From Punctularia strigosozonata HHB-11173 SS5 (Eukaryota; Basidiomycota; Agaricomycetes; Corticiales; Punctulariaceae), in the NCBI RefSeq assembly GCF_000264995.1, contig NW_006767434.1, positions 1,948,004-2,012,003 on the forward strand: 64,000 nt of DNA, read 5' to 3'. Positions 36,893 through 48,634 of this stretch are shown in pieces (the stretch's first letter is position 1; the number at the start of each line of letters is the position of its first letter). The position numbers and the translations under genes were made by a program. Under the pieces are notes generated by a model that saw only the letters and a list, made by a program, of their open reading frames with translations, was not told where the DNA came from and did not search any database.

Positions 36893-36907
36893 TTTTTTTT
36901 TTTTTTT
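36893..36907. repeat. Run of 15 T upstream of the peroxidase TATA box
   Basis: Fifteen consecutive T on the plus strand, hence an A-tract on the coding strand, 33 bp upstream of the TATA box. Poly(dA:dT) tracts keep promoters free of nucleosomes in fungi, so a promoter role is a reasonable inference. Confidence 0.8.
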
Positions 36908-38615
36908 GGCGTGGACCTACGCGTCTTGGATGTGCAAGCGCCAATGGAGTGCGAACGATATACTGGGTCCCAGGAGTGTGGAGTCGGGTGGGTGGGGACC
37001 CAGAACGTTGGTATACCGGACGAGTGTCGGGAACGCTGGCTGCTGCCCACCGGAGTACCACGGGTATGGGCTCGCCGCATCAACCGTACCTTGGGGTAAA
37101 GCAGCGTGAACGATACGAGACAGGAGAGGCAGTCGCTCCGGCGAGGAAGGGCGCGATGAGACCCAAGGGCGTGGGCTTGGGTAGGACGGCTCTTGGTGAC
37201 AGTGTAACGGCACCCACGCATCCGTTGGGCTGGCTAGAAATAAACGTGCAGTACGGATCTCCTCGCGGTTCCGAGGGACACTGACGATAAATCCACGTTA
37301 TTCGCTTGCTCGTCTGTGTGTAGATCGAGATTGTCCCTGAGCCGCGAAAGATCGACGTTTGGACGGGGTTCCCCTTAGTCGTCCGGGGTTCGGAAGCATT
37401 TTCGTCGCGAAGACGAAGCCAACGTCCCTCGAGGGCTCTATTCGCGGGGAAGAAGGCCATGCGGTGCACTCGAGCATCTCGACGCCGAACACGAATAGTA
37501 GGTTCAGCATGACTCCTCAACCATAGCCGTCAAACACTTTCCACGCGCAGAAAATTGAGCGTCCAGTGAGGAGCTTTGCGTTCCATATTCTGCACGCGAG
37601 TTGAAGCTGAAACGCGTATTTCTGTCCATTGGAGGGTATTAATAGAGGGAGGAAGGCAGAAGAAGAGCACAGACTCAATGCGTCGTGAACGGCCTCCCAC
37701 GTGTCCTGGGTACGATACGTTGGCTTGGGTCGGCCGGTTGAGAAAATTGCTCATCTCAAAGCCGATATACTGACAAAGCAATCGAATGCTGTAGGTGAGA
37801 TGAACATGTTCCGCAGCTTTGACAAGGGGGTGAGCCATGATACGTGCGCGCAATGGATAAACCGACGCCGGAGTGAGATTTAACGCATAAAGTGAGAAAT
37901 GACTGAGAGCTTTCGATCCGATATAGTCTGGGGGCGAGAGCGTCAGATCGTTAATAGGCGCTTGGAAAAGTATTGTCTCGATCAGGGGTTCCCGGACATG
38001 ATGCTTGTGGAGAATTTTGTTCCTCGAAAGAGTTGTCGATTTACGACAACTCGTGCCGCACGTGGAGTACTGGGTAGAGGGCATGCACTCCCCCTCTTCC
38101 GGAAACAACGCTGCAGAAACTCGTTCGACGGATGCCTATACGAGGAGTCGCCATCGCAGTTGCGTTCGATGGTTCGCTCTCATCTTGCGAACATGCAGTT
38201 GCCACATATCACGAGCCTCGCTACTTGCTTGTCTCGGAAGACGGTCCTGTAAGTCCTTCGGCATGGTATGCTGTATCCACGCGCGTGCTCGAGGTGAATC
38301 TCCCTGTACGTCCTCATTTCCGGCGTCGCATGGCTGATGATGGTCACCACCGATGCACGTTGCCCCGAGACTCAGGCTCTGCTGCCCCGGTTCAGGACAC
38401 GGAATATCCGCAGCGTTGTGGACAACCCCCGATGAAAGTTTGCTTTTCTGGGAGGCAAGATGACCGACGGCATGCTGATCGCAGGCAGGGTACGATATCG
38501 CCGCCGAGGAGAAGGAAGAGGGCTGACGATTGGCCCCAAAAAGGCAATCAGGGAGGCATGGAGGGGCCACAGCCACTGGCCAGGACTTCGCTGGCTGCCG
38601 TCACCGGGTTCGGAG
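36908..38615. other. Divergent intergenic stretch of 1.7 kb
   Basis: Separates the peroxidase promoter from the M3 peptidase start. A 192-residue minus-strand frame at 37530-38108 and a plus-strand frame running from 38132 are open, but neither has recognisable features. The left half is probably an extended promoter of the peroxidase; ligninolytic genes often have long upstream regions with metal, heat-shock and carbon-catabolite elements, but I did not verify any single site. Confidence 0.4.
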
Positions 38616-41318
38616 ATGTCGATGCGCATGGTCCGCCTGCGTCCCAAGGCAAGGCTCGCCCTCGGGCTGGGCACCGCGCTCACCTTCACCCTCGGTCTTG
38701 CAGCCTGGCCTGGATCAGGCCTCCTCCGCCCCCGCCTCACCTCCTTCCAGTCCTGGCTCAGAACCCAACACTACCTCCCCATACACACCTCATCCTCGTC
38801 TTCCGCATCCTTGCCGCCGCTGACCCCGATCATGGCCGGACTGAAAGCACCGTACCCGCCGCCCAGGTGGACGCACACGCCGGAGCTGCTCACCAAGGAG
38901 GTTCAGGCGCTCATCGACCAAGACAAGGAGATCTCAGACAGGATCGCAGCCTTGCCGGCCAAGGACTGCAACTTCACATCCGTTTTCGTGAGTACGGCAG
39001 CCATATTATCTACTCTATGCTCACTGTGTACACATGCCAGCTCGCCCTTGCCAAGTCCGAGGCCACGTTTTCTTCCGTTAGCGAACCCCTCTCCTTTTAC
39101 CAGAACGTTTCCCCGCAGAAGCCCCTTCGCGACGCCTCCAATGACGCGGACGTGGTCATATCCGCGTATGGCGTCGAAAACTCTATGCGCAAGGATCTGT
39201 TCGACGCCAAGGTTGCGGCAAAAGAAAACATGGACCGAACCGGCGAGTACGACAAATTGGATGGCGAGCAGAAGCGTCTCGTGGACAAAATGCTGCAAGA
39301 GGGTCGGAGGGCCGGCCTCGCCTTGCCGGAGAAGGAACGCCAGCAGCTGTCTGATCTAAAGAAGGAGCTGAGCGCCGTGTGTCTCGAGTTCAGCGTGAGT
39401 CGACCTCTGCTCGCTGCACGCACACGAGCTATCATTGATCTTTCGGAATGCTTTTTAGAAAAACTTCAATGAAGAAGACGTGAGTATCTGCATCCTGCCC
39501 GCCTGACCGTTTCGCTAAATATATGCGCAGGGCGTTGTCACCTTCACCCTTTCCGAGCTTGAGGGCGTGCCGGCTGACGTCGTCTCGGGTTACACCAAAC
39601 GCACCACGGAGACCGGCGACGTCTATGACGTGCCGTTCAAGACCACGGACATCTTTCCCGTCCTCAAGTACGCCATCGATCCTACTACTCGGCGGCGCGC
39701 CCACGAAGCCTACGAGGCTCGGCTGGCCGTCAACGCCCCGCTCCTTGCGAAGGCGCTGGACATTCGCCGGCAAATCGCAGCTTTACTCGGGTACCCGACC
39801 TGGGCGGACTACGTGACGGAGGAGAAGATGGTCGGCAACGCCGCGAACGCGATGGCGTTCCTGGAGGACCTCGAGCGCAAGCTGCGCCCCGTCGGCGAAG
39901 CAGACCGCGCAGCCCTGCTCGAGCTGAAAAAGGAGGAGCACGCGCGTCGCGGCCTGCCGTTCGACGGCGAGTTGTATATCTGGGACTATCGGTACTACGA
40001 CAGGCTGTTTGTGGAGCGTACCCTTGCGCTCGACGATGCCGAGGTGAAGGAGTACTTTGAAGTGGAGAGGGTCGTGCCCACAATCCTGGAAGTGTATCAG
40101 CGCTTGCTCGGGGTCAGGTTTGTGGAGATCCAAGATGGAAACGAGATGTGGCACAAGGACGTGCAGGGCTTTGAGGTCTGGAATGCCGACGCTAAGGATG
40201 CCAGCGGGTTCGTGGGTTACTGTTATCTGGACCTGTTCCCGAGGCGTACGTTCTCCCACAGCTTCAGACGCCTATTTCTGATTGTCGTGGACCTACAGCC
40301 TCGAAATATGGTCATGCCGCAGTGTGGGGAATGCTGCTGTCGGCCGAAAACGAGCGGGGGGAGAGTGTCCCCATACCGTTGACCTGCATGGTTGCCAACC
40401 TCGCCAAGCCGACGCCTGACAGACCTGCGCTCATGCGGCACGACGACGTCGTTACTTTCTTCCACGAGATGGGTGCGTGCCCGGTCGTCCTCATTCAAAT
40501 TTTCAAGGACCGGACTCACACAGACTTATATCAGGCCATGTCTTCCACGGTCTGCTCTCCAAGACGAAATACGCTCGCTTCCACGGCACGTCCGTCGCAC
40601 GCGATTTTGTGGAGGCACCGTCGCAGATGCTCGAGAATTGGTGCTGGGAGCCGAAGGTGCTCAAGCAAATGTCGAGGCACTACAAGACAGGCGAGCCGCT
40701 CTCAGACGAGCTGATAAAGAAGATTGTCGACAGCCGATACGTCAACGTCGGCTTGTTCTACCTGCGTCAGCTCTTTTTCGCCAAGTTTGACATGAAGGTG
40801 CATATGGACAGTGGTACGTTTTCCCGTTTGCATCAATTTAGATCATGACAGCTGCTCATGCGGCCCTTCGTCAGAACCGAATGACTATACGCAGCTTTGG
40901 AACAGCATGCGTGAGCAGATCTCGCTCGTCAAGGGCGGTGAACCGCAGCCCGGTCAAGGCACCTTCGGACACATTACGGGCGGCTACGATGCTGGGTACT
41001 ATGGTTACACGTACTCGCTCGTGTTCGCAGCGGATATGTATAAGACCGTCTTCGAGGCCGATCCGCTCGATCCCAAGCGCGGCCAGCATTATCGCGAGAG
41101 CATATTACTCCCCGGCGGCAGCCGCGACGAGATGCAGTCGTTAGAGGTGAGTCGGGCTCGTGATTTATCTCAGCCTCTTGCTCAGTGTCGGTCATGGCTG
41201 ATGTTCGCTGGTGTAGGCTTTCCTTGGCCGCAAGCCGAACTCCGAGGCGTTCTTGGAGGCGTTGTTCGGGAGCGGAAAAACTGGAGGATCGGCCGCGGTG
41301 TCGAATGCTAATTTGTAG
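38616..41318 (+). CDS. M3 family zinc metallopeptidase (thimet oligopeptidase / saccharolysin type)
   Basis: M3 oligopeptidases trim peptides of up to about 17 residues in the cytosol and mitochondria. From the ATG at 38616 an N-terminal leader of 72 residues contains a hydrophobic segment (LALGLGTALTFTLGLAAWPG). A second in-frame ATG at 38832 starts the usual cytosolic form, MAGLKAPYPPPRWTHTPELL. The body follows the family: EKERQQLSDLKKELSAVCLE, FKTTDIFPVLKYAIDP, GYPTWADYVTEEKM, WDYRYYDRLF, and the zinc motif HEMGH, which an intron splits after Gly. LSKTKYARFHGTSVARDFVE supplies the third zinc-ligand Glu region, and GHITGGYDAGYYGYTYSLVF the substrate loop. It ends SAAVSNANL at 41318. All catalytic residues are retained. 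Confidence 0.94.
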
Positions 41319-42123
41319 AACTGTTGTCTTTGTCATTCACTGCATTGCTCTGCCGGAAACCTGTACCATAGGCACTCATACTTACACACCCTGCATGAAC
41401 GAGTTATAAGAAGCGAGTGTGGGAACGAGGAGGCTATTTATATCCAACTCCCGCCCAACACCCCAGATGGTACCGGTACATGCCTGCTTGATATTAGCGG
41501 CCTCCTCCCGATCCTCTTGGCAATATCTCGGAAGAATGGCCTGGCCTTCCCGACCTCATGGAGCACGGCTTGAACACGACCGCATTGTCCATTTGCACAA
41601 ACATAACAGGCACCAGTCGTTCGAATTCGAGTCGTGGAGATCCACGCATAATATCTTTCACACCTTGCACGGCGAGAGGCGTCTCTTCCATAACCGCTTT
41701 CTTGCACAAGATGTTCCAGGATATATAGCTGGAAATTCTTTTCCATATGGCGTCTGATCGATGATCACCCAACGGTGATGCCCCTCGTTTTCCGAGCCAG
41801 CCTTACACCGACGTCACGGTCGGTGGTTCAGATGCCCCTTCATTGTCCCGTTTATGGCTGATCATCAAGCACGCTGTCCAGAATCCTTGGCTTTCCAGGT
41901 GCTTTGGAGGGTGGGGGCAGGATTGCATCGTCACTCCGGAGGCTGGAATTCTGCCTCTTTTGCAGGATATGATGCTCGCCTCGCTTCATGCTCATCATCG
42001 AGCCTGGGCGGTGGTCGTTGATTGCTTTCCACGCAAATAGTACATAAAGCAAGATGATTTCACGCGATGTTTCAAGGCCTTTTCAGTACTTCCCCGCCGA
42101 CCACCCGAGCACTCCGGAGGACG
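41319..42123. other. Intergenic stretch, no gene seen
   Basis: About 800 bp between the M3 peptidase stop and the FAD oxidase start. Small frames of up to 112 residues overlap each other on both strands near 41420-41770 without family features. Confidence 0.4.
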
Positions 42124-44181
42124 ATGTTGCCACTATTCAGGGTTCCGGCTGTTACAGCCATCCTTGCTGCCGCCACTTTGACCCATGCCCTCGAGGATCG
42201 GTCTTTCCTGCATCCGACGTGTGCCTCGATTGCCGCCGTGGTGTCGTCTGCTTCGGAGGTTTTCTACTGGGGCAAGTCATCGGATACAGCGAACATTTGG
42301 AAATGTTGACAGCTGAAAATCTTGCAGGAGAGTTGCAGTACTTCAACGACGTCTCGCATGCTATTGGGTCAAGTTCTGATACGTCGATATGCTCGGTCGA
42401 GCCTGGAACAGCGAAAGACGTTGGCATAATAGTATGCTTTTGTTCTGGGGTAGGGCGTTTCATTTTGGCTAATGCACGTTCTTAACTTGGTATTCTAGCT
42501 GATACCAACACCGCGTTCGCTGTATGTGTCGCACTCTTCGCCGCGAACAAACATCCCCTTATACTATCAACAGGTCAAGGGCGGGGGACGCGCATATAAC
42601 CAGAATTTCTCGTCTACGACTGGTGTTCAGATATCATTGGCGCGATTGAATGACATCGTATACGACGCGCATACATCGATTGCTGTGGGTGGCGCCGGAC
42701 TGATTTGGGACGATGTTTATGCGGCACTTGAAGCACAAGGCGTCCAAGCTGTGGGCGGACGTATTCCTGGCGTTGGAGTGGCAGGGTTCGCCCTTGGCGG
42801 AGGTACGGAAAGGTCTGGACCGATTTTCCCAGTGCGACTTATTCTGTATGCAGGTTACTCTTGGTTCACAAATCAGAGGGGGTTGACGCTCGACAATATC
42901 GCCTCGCTCGAGGTCGTTTTGGAATGGAGATGTGATCAACGTCACGGAATCGTCGAATCCGAATATGTGGTTTGGAATTCGGGTCGGTAGTCGCTCAGAC
43001 TGAATCCATATGTTATCGAAGACTTACATTCTACCCCTTCAGGGAGGACGGAACAACTTCGTATGTTATCCACAAAGTTGCCGTCAGAATGCTCGTGACA
43101 CGTTTTCAACTAAAGACGCATACTCAAGGTGAAATTTGGGTTCGTCGTATAAGAGATGGAATTTGCGTATGGCGCTCATGCGCGTGATTGCAGGGAGGAC
43201 TCCTGCTTCACTCCGCATTAACTGCCGACCAATTGACGGCAGCCGCCACCAAGTTCCTCTCCGTTGACGATCCAAAGGCAGGACTTCTATTCACCTACTA
43301 CTGGGTTGCCGGAAGCGTATGTACTCGTTGTCCAGGGAAGGCGTCGTTTCTGTCGGGCTGATACGATATTGTCCAGCTTGTAACGATATCGCAACCTTTC
43401 TATGACGGGCCTGCCCCTCCAGTCGGCCTTTTTGACGATTTCCTCGCTGTTCCCGCAGTGTCGTCAGACGTGAAGACTAGGAGCTTCACTTCATTAGTTG
43501 CTGTCATGGACCTGTATCCACTACATCAAGAGGGCGTTATCACACGGTGCCCGTGCTGAAGTATAACCAAGACTTTCTCAAGGCTACGAAGAACGAGACA
43601 CCGGTGAGCGTACATGCGCGGATGTCCAGTTATCGGCCGTATTGACCATCATGTCTGCAGTTCTGGGGCCCTCGGCTTAGCCTTTACGATCCAACAGCCT
43701 CTCTCTTCTGGGCTGCAGAACCGTTCCTACCCTCTATCCGCTCCCATGGATCTGACTCGGCTTACCCCGCGTCACGCGATTTCGCTCTCCTCCCTACTGC
43801 AATCTCGTTCACCTACACCTTGTCCACCGCCGACTCCGCCATGCAAGACGCGGTACTGCTGACGTCCGCAGCTCTCCAGCGGAAAGCGCCGGATCTCGGG
43901 TTGGCGCTCAGGACGACGTCGTCGTATACGGAAACTACGCGAACGCGGACACGTCGGTGAAGAGCATCTGGGGTTCCAATTTAGGCAGGTTGATGGCCAT
44001 CAAGAAGCAGTGGGATCCAACCAATGTCATGGATGGCCCTAATAACCGGGGGGTGGAAAGTGCCGTCCTGAATCGTAAAGTGCAGGTACCATCATGCACT
44101 GTCATGTCGCCATATTCGTTGGCACTGATACACGGGAACGTCTCAGACTCTCAACTCGATTGTCGTGGACTCCTCACATAG
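42124..44181 (+). pseudogene. FAD-linked oxidase (berberine-bridge-enzyme-like), probably decayed
   Basis: BBE-like oxidases are secreted flavoproteins that oxidise sugars or phenolics. The ATG at 42124 gives a signal peptide (MLPLFRVPAVTAILAAATLT) and HPTCASIAAVVSSASEVFYW. Further exons read SICSVEPGTAKDVGII, NTAFAVKGGGRAYNQNFSST, GAGLIWDDVYAALEAQGVQA, GYSWFTNQRGLTLDNIASLE, VINVTESSNPNMWFGIR, HTQGEIW, GGLLLHSALTADQLTAAATK and, near the end, SIWGSNLGRLMAIKKQWDPT. Normally GGGH carries the His that binds FAD covalently; here it is Arg (codon 42589-42591). At three joins (near 42275, 42432-42500 and 42917) consecutive blocks sit in frames that no GT-AG intron links. I read this as a recently decayed gene, though sequence errors are possible. 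The 3' end is approximate. Confidence 0.6.
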
Positions 44182-44484
44182 AGGCTGCAATGTATGAGTA
44201 TAGACGTACCTGGACTTGTATCTTCGCGCAAGGAACCAGTCCTGTAACAATACCGACCGTAGCAGCAACGGATCAGGCTATCATCCGTACATCTCGTTGG
44301 GGTGAGGTTTTGAGAGGATGGCCTGTGTCATCGACGTAGACTCGGATTTCCCGTCAACGCGGGGTGCACAGCCGCCCCTGACGATCATCCACAGTCGCCA
44401 CCGCGAGGCCATGCTTCCACCCTCACGCTTCGCCTTCGCCTGCTGCCCAGCTGCGTTGACTTGGAGCCCGCAGGCGTGAGCAAG
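44182..44484. other. Short intergenic stretch
   Basis: About 300 bp between the oxidase remnant and the RhoGAP gene. Nothing beyond the presumed RhoGAP promoter is seen. Confidence 0.4.
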
Positions 44485-46946
44485 ATGTCTCGCAACCCGG
44501 TTTCCCTGAAGCAGAGGCTGTCTGCGCTGGCCATGTCGAGTTCCTCTCCCTCCGCTCCCCCAGGCGAATATCAGCCTCAGTCACCCCGACGGGCGCTCTT
44601 CAATGCTCCGTGGCTGCGCCGGAGCAATGCGACACCGGCGTCCAGTTATGTCGACCACGAGCAGCTACAAGTTGTCATGGCTAGGATGATCTACCAGGCT
44701 GGAGTGGACTTCGAGGTGTGTTCATTGACGCCCCTGTGTCTCGGCTAGCGCTAACGTGCGAGGAGACGAGACCAATGTAGAACTCAGCCCTCTCTGCTCT
44801 CTCCAAATACTCATGCCGTACAAAAGGGTTGTCATCAACGCGTCGGCGCTTCCGGACCCTCGAGAAGTGTCCTACGATCTCCTCCTTTCGTGAGTATCCT
44901 CCAATTTGAGAAAACAGTGCCAATTCATTCGTTACTATGCTTCCTTCCAGTCGTATTCTTGCGTATCTTAATCTTTATGGTTTGTCTCCGAGGCACATCA
45001 TAGCTATCAGCTAATCTGGCTATCTCCCAGTCGAATCGGATTACACTGTCGTTTTCTTTGCTGCTGGAGGCAGGCATACCCCGGGATGGAACTGGGTCTG
45101 GAAGGCGTATCGGAGCCTGAGTCGGAAGTACCGGAAGAACCTGAAAAGTCTAGTGGGTGATCGGCAATATATGCTGTGGAAGCAACTGACGCACACTGCA
45201 GTATATCGTGCACTCAAACTTCTTTACTAAAAGTGACCTCCGCTCTTTTCGATTATCTGATACATCCTGACCTCCCGCAGTGCTCTTCTCACTAGCTGGG
45301 GCTATCATTAGGTCTGCATATACTCGGTCTATTTGTACGGATGCTGACTGCCTTCCCAGCCCCAAGTTTTTCCGCAAGATATGCTACATCAACACCTTAT
45401 CGGAGCTTGCTTGTCATGTTCCTCTCACTCAGATTGATATACCACCGGCTGTATATCAGTGTGTAGCTCTCCTCAACTCCGTACGGCGCCCCGCTGATTG
45501 TCGACCGTTCATGCTTTAGGGAGAATATCAGATTTGAGAAGGAAATCAGGCTGCCGATTGTCACGAGAGCCGACCTATTTGGCGTACCTCTTGAAGAGCT
45601 CATGGGATATGACGGCGAGAAGGGCGGCTTGCCCCGGGTTGTGAGGGATGCGATACACTTCCTGCGGGAGACAGGTGAGCGGCAGTACCTGCGCCGCTCA
45701 GGGAGGTATGCTAAGTCCCTGTCAGGGATGGAGGAAGAGGGACTTTTCAGGCGATCTCCCAACTCCGTCCTCCTGAGACAAGTCAAAGAGGCCTACGATC
45801 GAGGTCAGCGATTCCGATCGTGCTTGAGGCGCACAGAGAACTGATAGTTACACATCAGGACATGTTGTTTCCCTCGAGAGTTTTAACGACCCACACCTCG
45901 CCGCCGTCCTCATCAAGAAATATCTCCGTGACCTTCCAGACCCTATCTTCCCGGAAAGCTTATACTCAACCATTCGTCGCTGTCCTCCGCCGAGCAATGA
46001 CCCTACTGATGTTATCGCTATTCAATATGTTCGCGAGACGCTGTTCCCGCAGTTACCTCCTTGCGCATATATCCTCCTCAGCAACGTCCTGCGTGAGTAT
46101 TCCATTCCGACTCAAACTCGAAACTTCCGATGCTCATGCTCTGGACATGCAGATCTGATGCACGAAGTGTCCCTCCGCTCAGCCTCAAATCGAATGGACG
46201 CATACAACCTTGCCGTCGTACTCTGTCCGAACCTCGTCAAGGGGTCGAGTCCTCTACGCGACGTACAATTGTGCGCCATCCCTGGTGCACCGAATATAGG
46301 TGGCGCCCCGTCTACGCCCGATACCCCAAATGCAGCCGCCCTTACTGAGGGCAAGACTACTCTCGGCGCCATCGTCAAGCTCTGCATCCAACGGTACTTC
46401 GAGGTGTTCGATGAGGTGTGGGACAGGACGGAAGCGGTGCCCGTTTTCAAGCGTCCCCAAGCCGAGGCAGCAGAGGAGAGCGGTCTTTCCTCGAGCTCAT
46501 CGTCAGCATCTGGAGTGGCGGACACGAGCGGCACGTTCTACCACGATGATGAGGAAGACCTGGACGACGCGATGCTCGTCATGCCCATCGGTCCTGGGAA
46601 CCACGCGGACGGCGGCGGCACATACAAATATCGGCATAGGACAACACGATCCCGTGGCGACTCTGTCGCGCGATCGATGTATACGACCGGAAACGGTACG
46701 ATATCTGCGACGCCGACCGTGGGTAAGGCCCGCTCAACCATCAGCATCGAGAAGGGCAGCAGACATATGACGGGGAAGAAGGGTTCGATCTCTATCGGCC
46801 GCGGGACAACGCGAGGCAAAAGTTCCGCCAGCGGCGTGGAGGCTACGGGCATCACCGCTGCAGGTTTCTTCACGCCGCCCAGCTCGGCGCCGCCAGTACC
46901 TAATCTACCCCGGCCTAGAGGAGACCGCCTGAATGGGAAAGATTGA
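44485..46946 (+). CDS. Rho GTPase-activating protein with N-terminal BCH/Sec14-like domain (p50RhoGAP type)
   Basis: Such proteins bind membranes or small GTPases with a CRAL-TRIO-like BCH domain and switch off Rho/Cdc42 with the GAP domain. The ATG at 44485 starts MSRNPVSLKQRLSALAMSS. The BCH part reads PYKRVVINASALPDP, RILAYLNLYVESDYTVVFFA, AGGRHTPGWNWVWKAYRSLS, RKYRKNLKSL, YIVHSNFFTKMLFSLAGAII and FFRKICYINTLSELACHV. The GAP part has FGVPLEELMGYDGEKGGLPR, the arginine-finger segment LFRRSPNSVLLRQVKEAYDR, IKKYLRDLPDPIFPESLY and MDAYNLAVVLCPNLVKG. A 200-residue disordered tail closes at 46946. Numerous short introns. The arginine finger and the N-x-x-N-x-A-V region are intact, so GAP activity is likely. 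Confidence 0.88.
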
Positions 46947-47220
46947 AAACCGGTAGTAGTGCTTGTTTGTCACATATCGCGCTCCTCTCATTGCTTTAGC
47001 CTTCGGTGCTGTGATATTCGTTCATAATTGTTTGCAGATTTCAGGGTGTGGATCATGCTTATACTCGCTTGCTACATACATGCTGCTTTGGATCATACCC
47101 CTCATTACATCGGGACTGTTGGAGATTGTGGGCCACTACGCGTTGTGGAAAGCTGGCCATTCGACGCTACTTATGGTCAAAGTAGAACATATTCATACAA
47201 AGATTAGAACGGAAAGCAGG
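46947..47220. other. Convergent 3' region
   Basis: A plus-strand frame with hydrophobic segments (46963-47289) is open here, but it overlaps the surface-protein gene antisense and has no support. I regard this as 3' UTR of the neighbours. Confidence 0.35.
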
Positions 47221-47940
47221 TCAGTATTGAAGGGTGAACAAGCCGGCCAACACCAGCCACGTCAGTCCAGGCGCTTGCAGCGAGCCTAATGTACCGGAGG
47301 ACGAGGTGGACGGAGACGCGGACGCTGAGGTGCTAGATGCGGGGGTAGAGCTCAGTACGGGAGAGGTGAAGGTGGGCAGGATACCGGAAGTGATCGAGCT
47401 GGTCAAAGTAACAGAGCCGAGCGATGTCGTTGTAGCGGGCGAAGTAGCGAAACTGGAAGACGTGCTGGTAGAACTAACGACCGGAGACGTGAAGGTGGGA
47501 ATGATCCCCGACCCGCCCGAGCTCGTAAGCAACAGAGAGGTAGAGCTCGATGCCGGAGCTAGAGACGTGATCAGAGGCAAAGTCGCGTAAGCTCAATATT
47601 GGGTCGCTCACTCGAGGTCAAGATCGGGGTCTCGGAGGTACTGGAGGTGAGAGTTGGCGTGAACGCAGGGGACGACGTGCCAGTTGTCGTTACGTCGCTG
47701 CTGTTCCTGATAACAAAACGGGCGGACTCTCCGGATACTGTCCATTGCATTATGTTAGCTGCCCAGTGTTGGTGCGGAGGACAAGAGAAACGCACATGCG
47801 ACGGCGTGATCATCCTGAGATGCGTCTAATTGCCCGAAGCCTTCACTGTTGGCCGACACGATAGCCGCTGCCCCAAATGCAAGTAAGTTGATGTGAATGA
47901 ACAGCGCGGCAAGCTGGATCGAGCGACAGATCGACCACAT
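47221..47940 (-). CDS. Ser/Thr-rich secreted or GPI-anchored surface protein
   Basis: From the ATG at 47940 a signal-like segment reads MWSICRSIQLAALFIHINLL. The next exon contains RFSCPPHQHWAANIMQWTVS, a short conserved-looking ectodomain, and SARFVIRNSSD. The rest is almost only Ser, Thr, Pro and Ala, with two copies of a unit of the form SGIxPTFTSPVxSS about 35 residues apart. The last residues APGLTWLVLAGLFTLQY form a hydrophobic tail, as in GPI-anchor signals. The exon join after the signal peptide could not be fixed. Function is unknown; heavy O-mannosylation and a place in the cell wall are likely from composition. Confidence 0.65.
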
Positions 47941-48634
47941 GCTGAATGTCTCATTCGAGGTAGGCGGCGTCGATGTTGTATGGCCTGCTGTTTTAAATTC
48001 CAAAGAATGCACCGCGTGAGCGAAGCACTTCGGTGGAGATTGGAGTCAAGCACTTGATATTGATTTTACGTCATGGACCACGAATACATATCTCCATCGA
48101 GAGCAGCTGATGATCCTTCTGTGGAAACGCGTCGCAGCCAGATGGCCCAGACCAGATTAATCGGCAAAGCAAAGAAAGACGGAAAAGCTCTGGTTCGAAC
48201 TAAGGTAGCGCCCACACGTAACCAAGGTCTCGATCCGAACGGCGAACGGTCCACATCTATATATCTCCAAGGGGCAACACATTGACCAGTCTTCAAGAGT
48301 TCATATTCAGAGATAGCCAACGACAGTGATTGCGGTAAGCAATGCGTTGGGAAACTTTTCGTGTATGTGAGAGCTGGAGTTGAGCCACTCGTTTATTCAA
48401 GTCCAGTGGGTTAATCCGATCAAGACGGAGAACGCGTCGATCACGTGCAAAGTCACGGGCGCACTGGTTCGCGTACGTGAACGCTACTTGTGCATGCACG
48501 GTGTTGTGAGATCTTCTATCCATTAACACACGACGCATGCACCTCTGCTATCCACGCTATCTTGCATAAGCAGTATTGGATCTAACCGCTCATTCTATCG
48601 TATTATCGAAGAATATCGACTACAACCGTGCACT
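47941..48634. other. Divergent intergenic stretch
   Basis: About 690 bp between the surface-protein start and the CK1-like start, so it should hold both promoters. No further gene is seen. Confidence 0.4.

Noticed and set aside
37530-38108. 192-residue open frame on the minus strand
   Set aside because: No start context, domain, signal peptide or exon continuation; composition looks random. Could be real, but cannot be supported.
46963-47289. Plus-strand frame with membrane-like segments
   Set aside because: Lies between convergent genes and overlaps the surface protein antisense; no support for transcription or family.
47234-47590. 118-residue acidic plus-strand frame (many Val, Glu, Gly)
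   Set aside because: Exact antisense of the Ser/Thr-rich repeat exon of the surface protein; composition follows from that.
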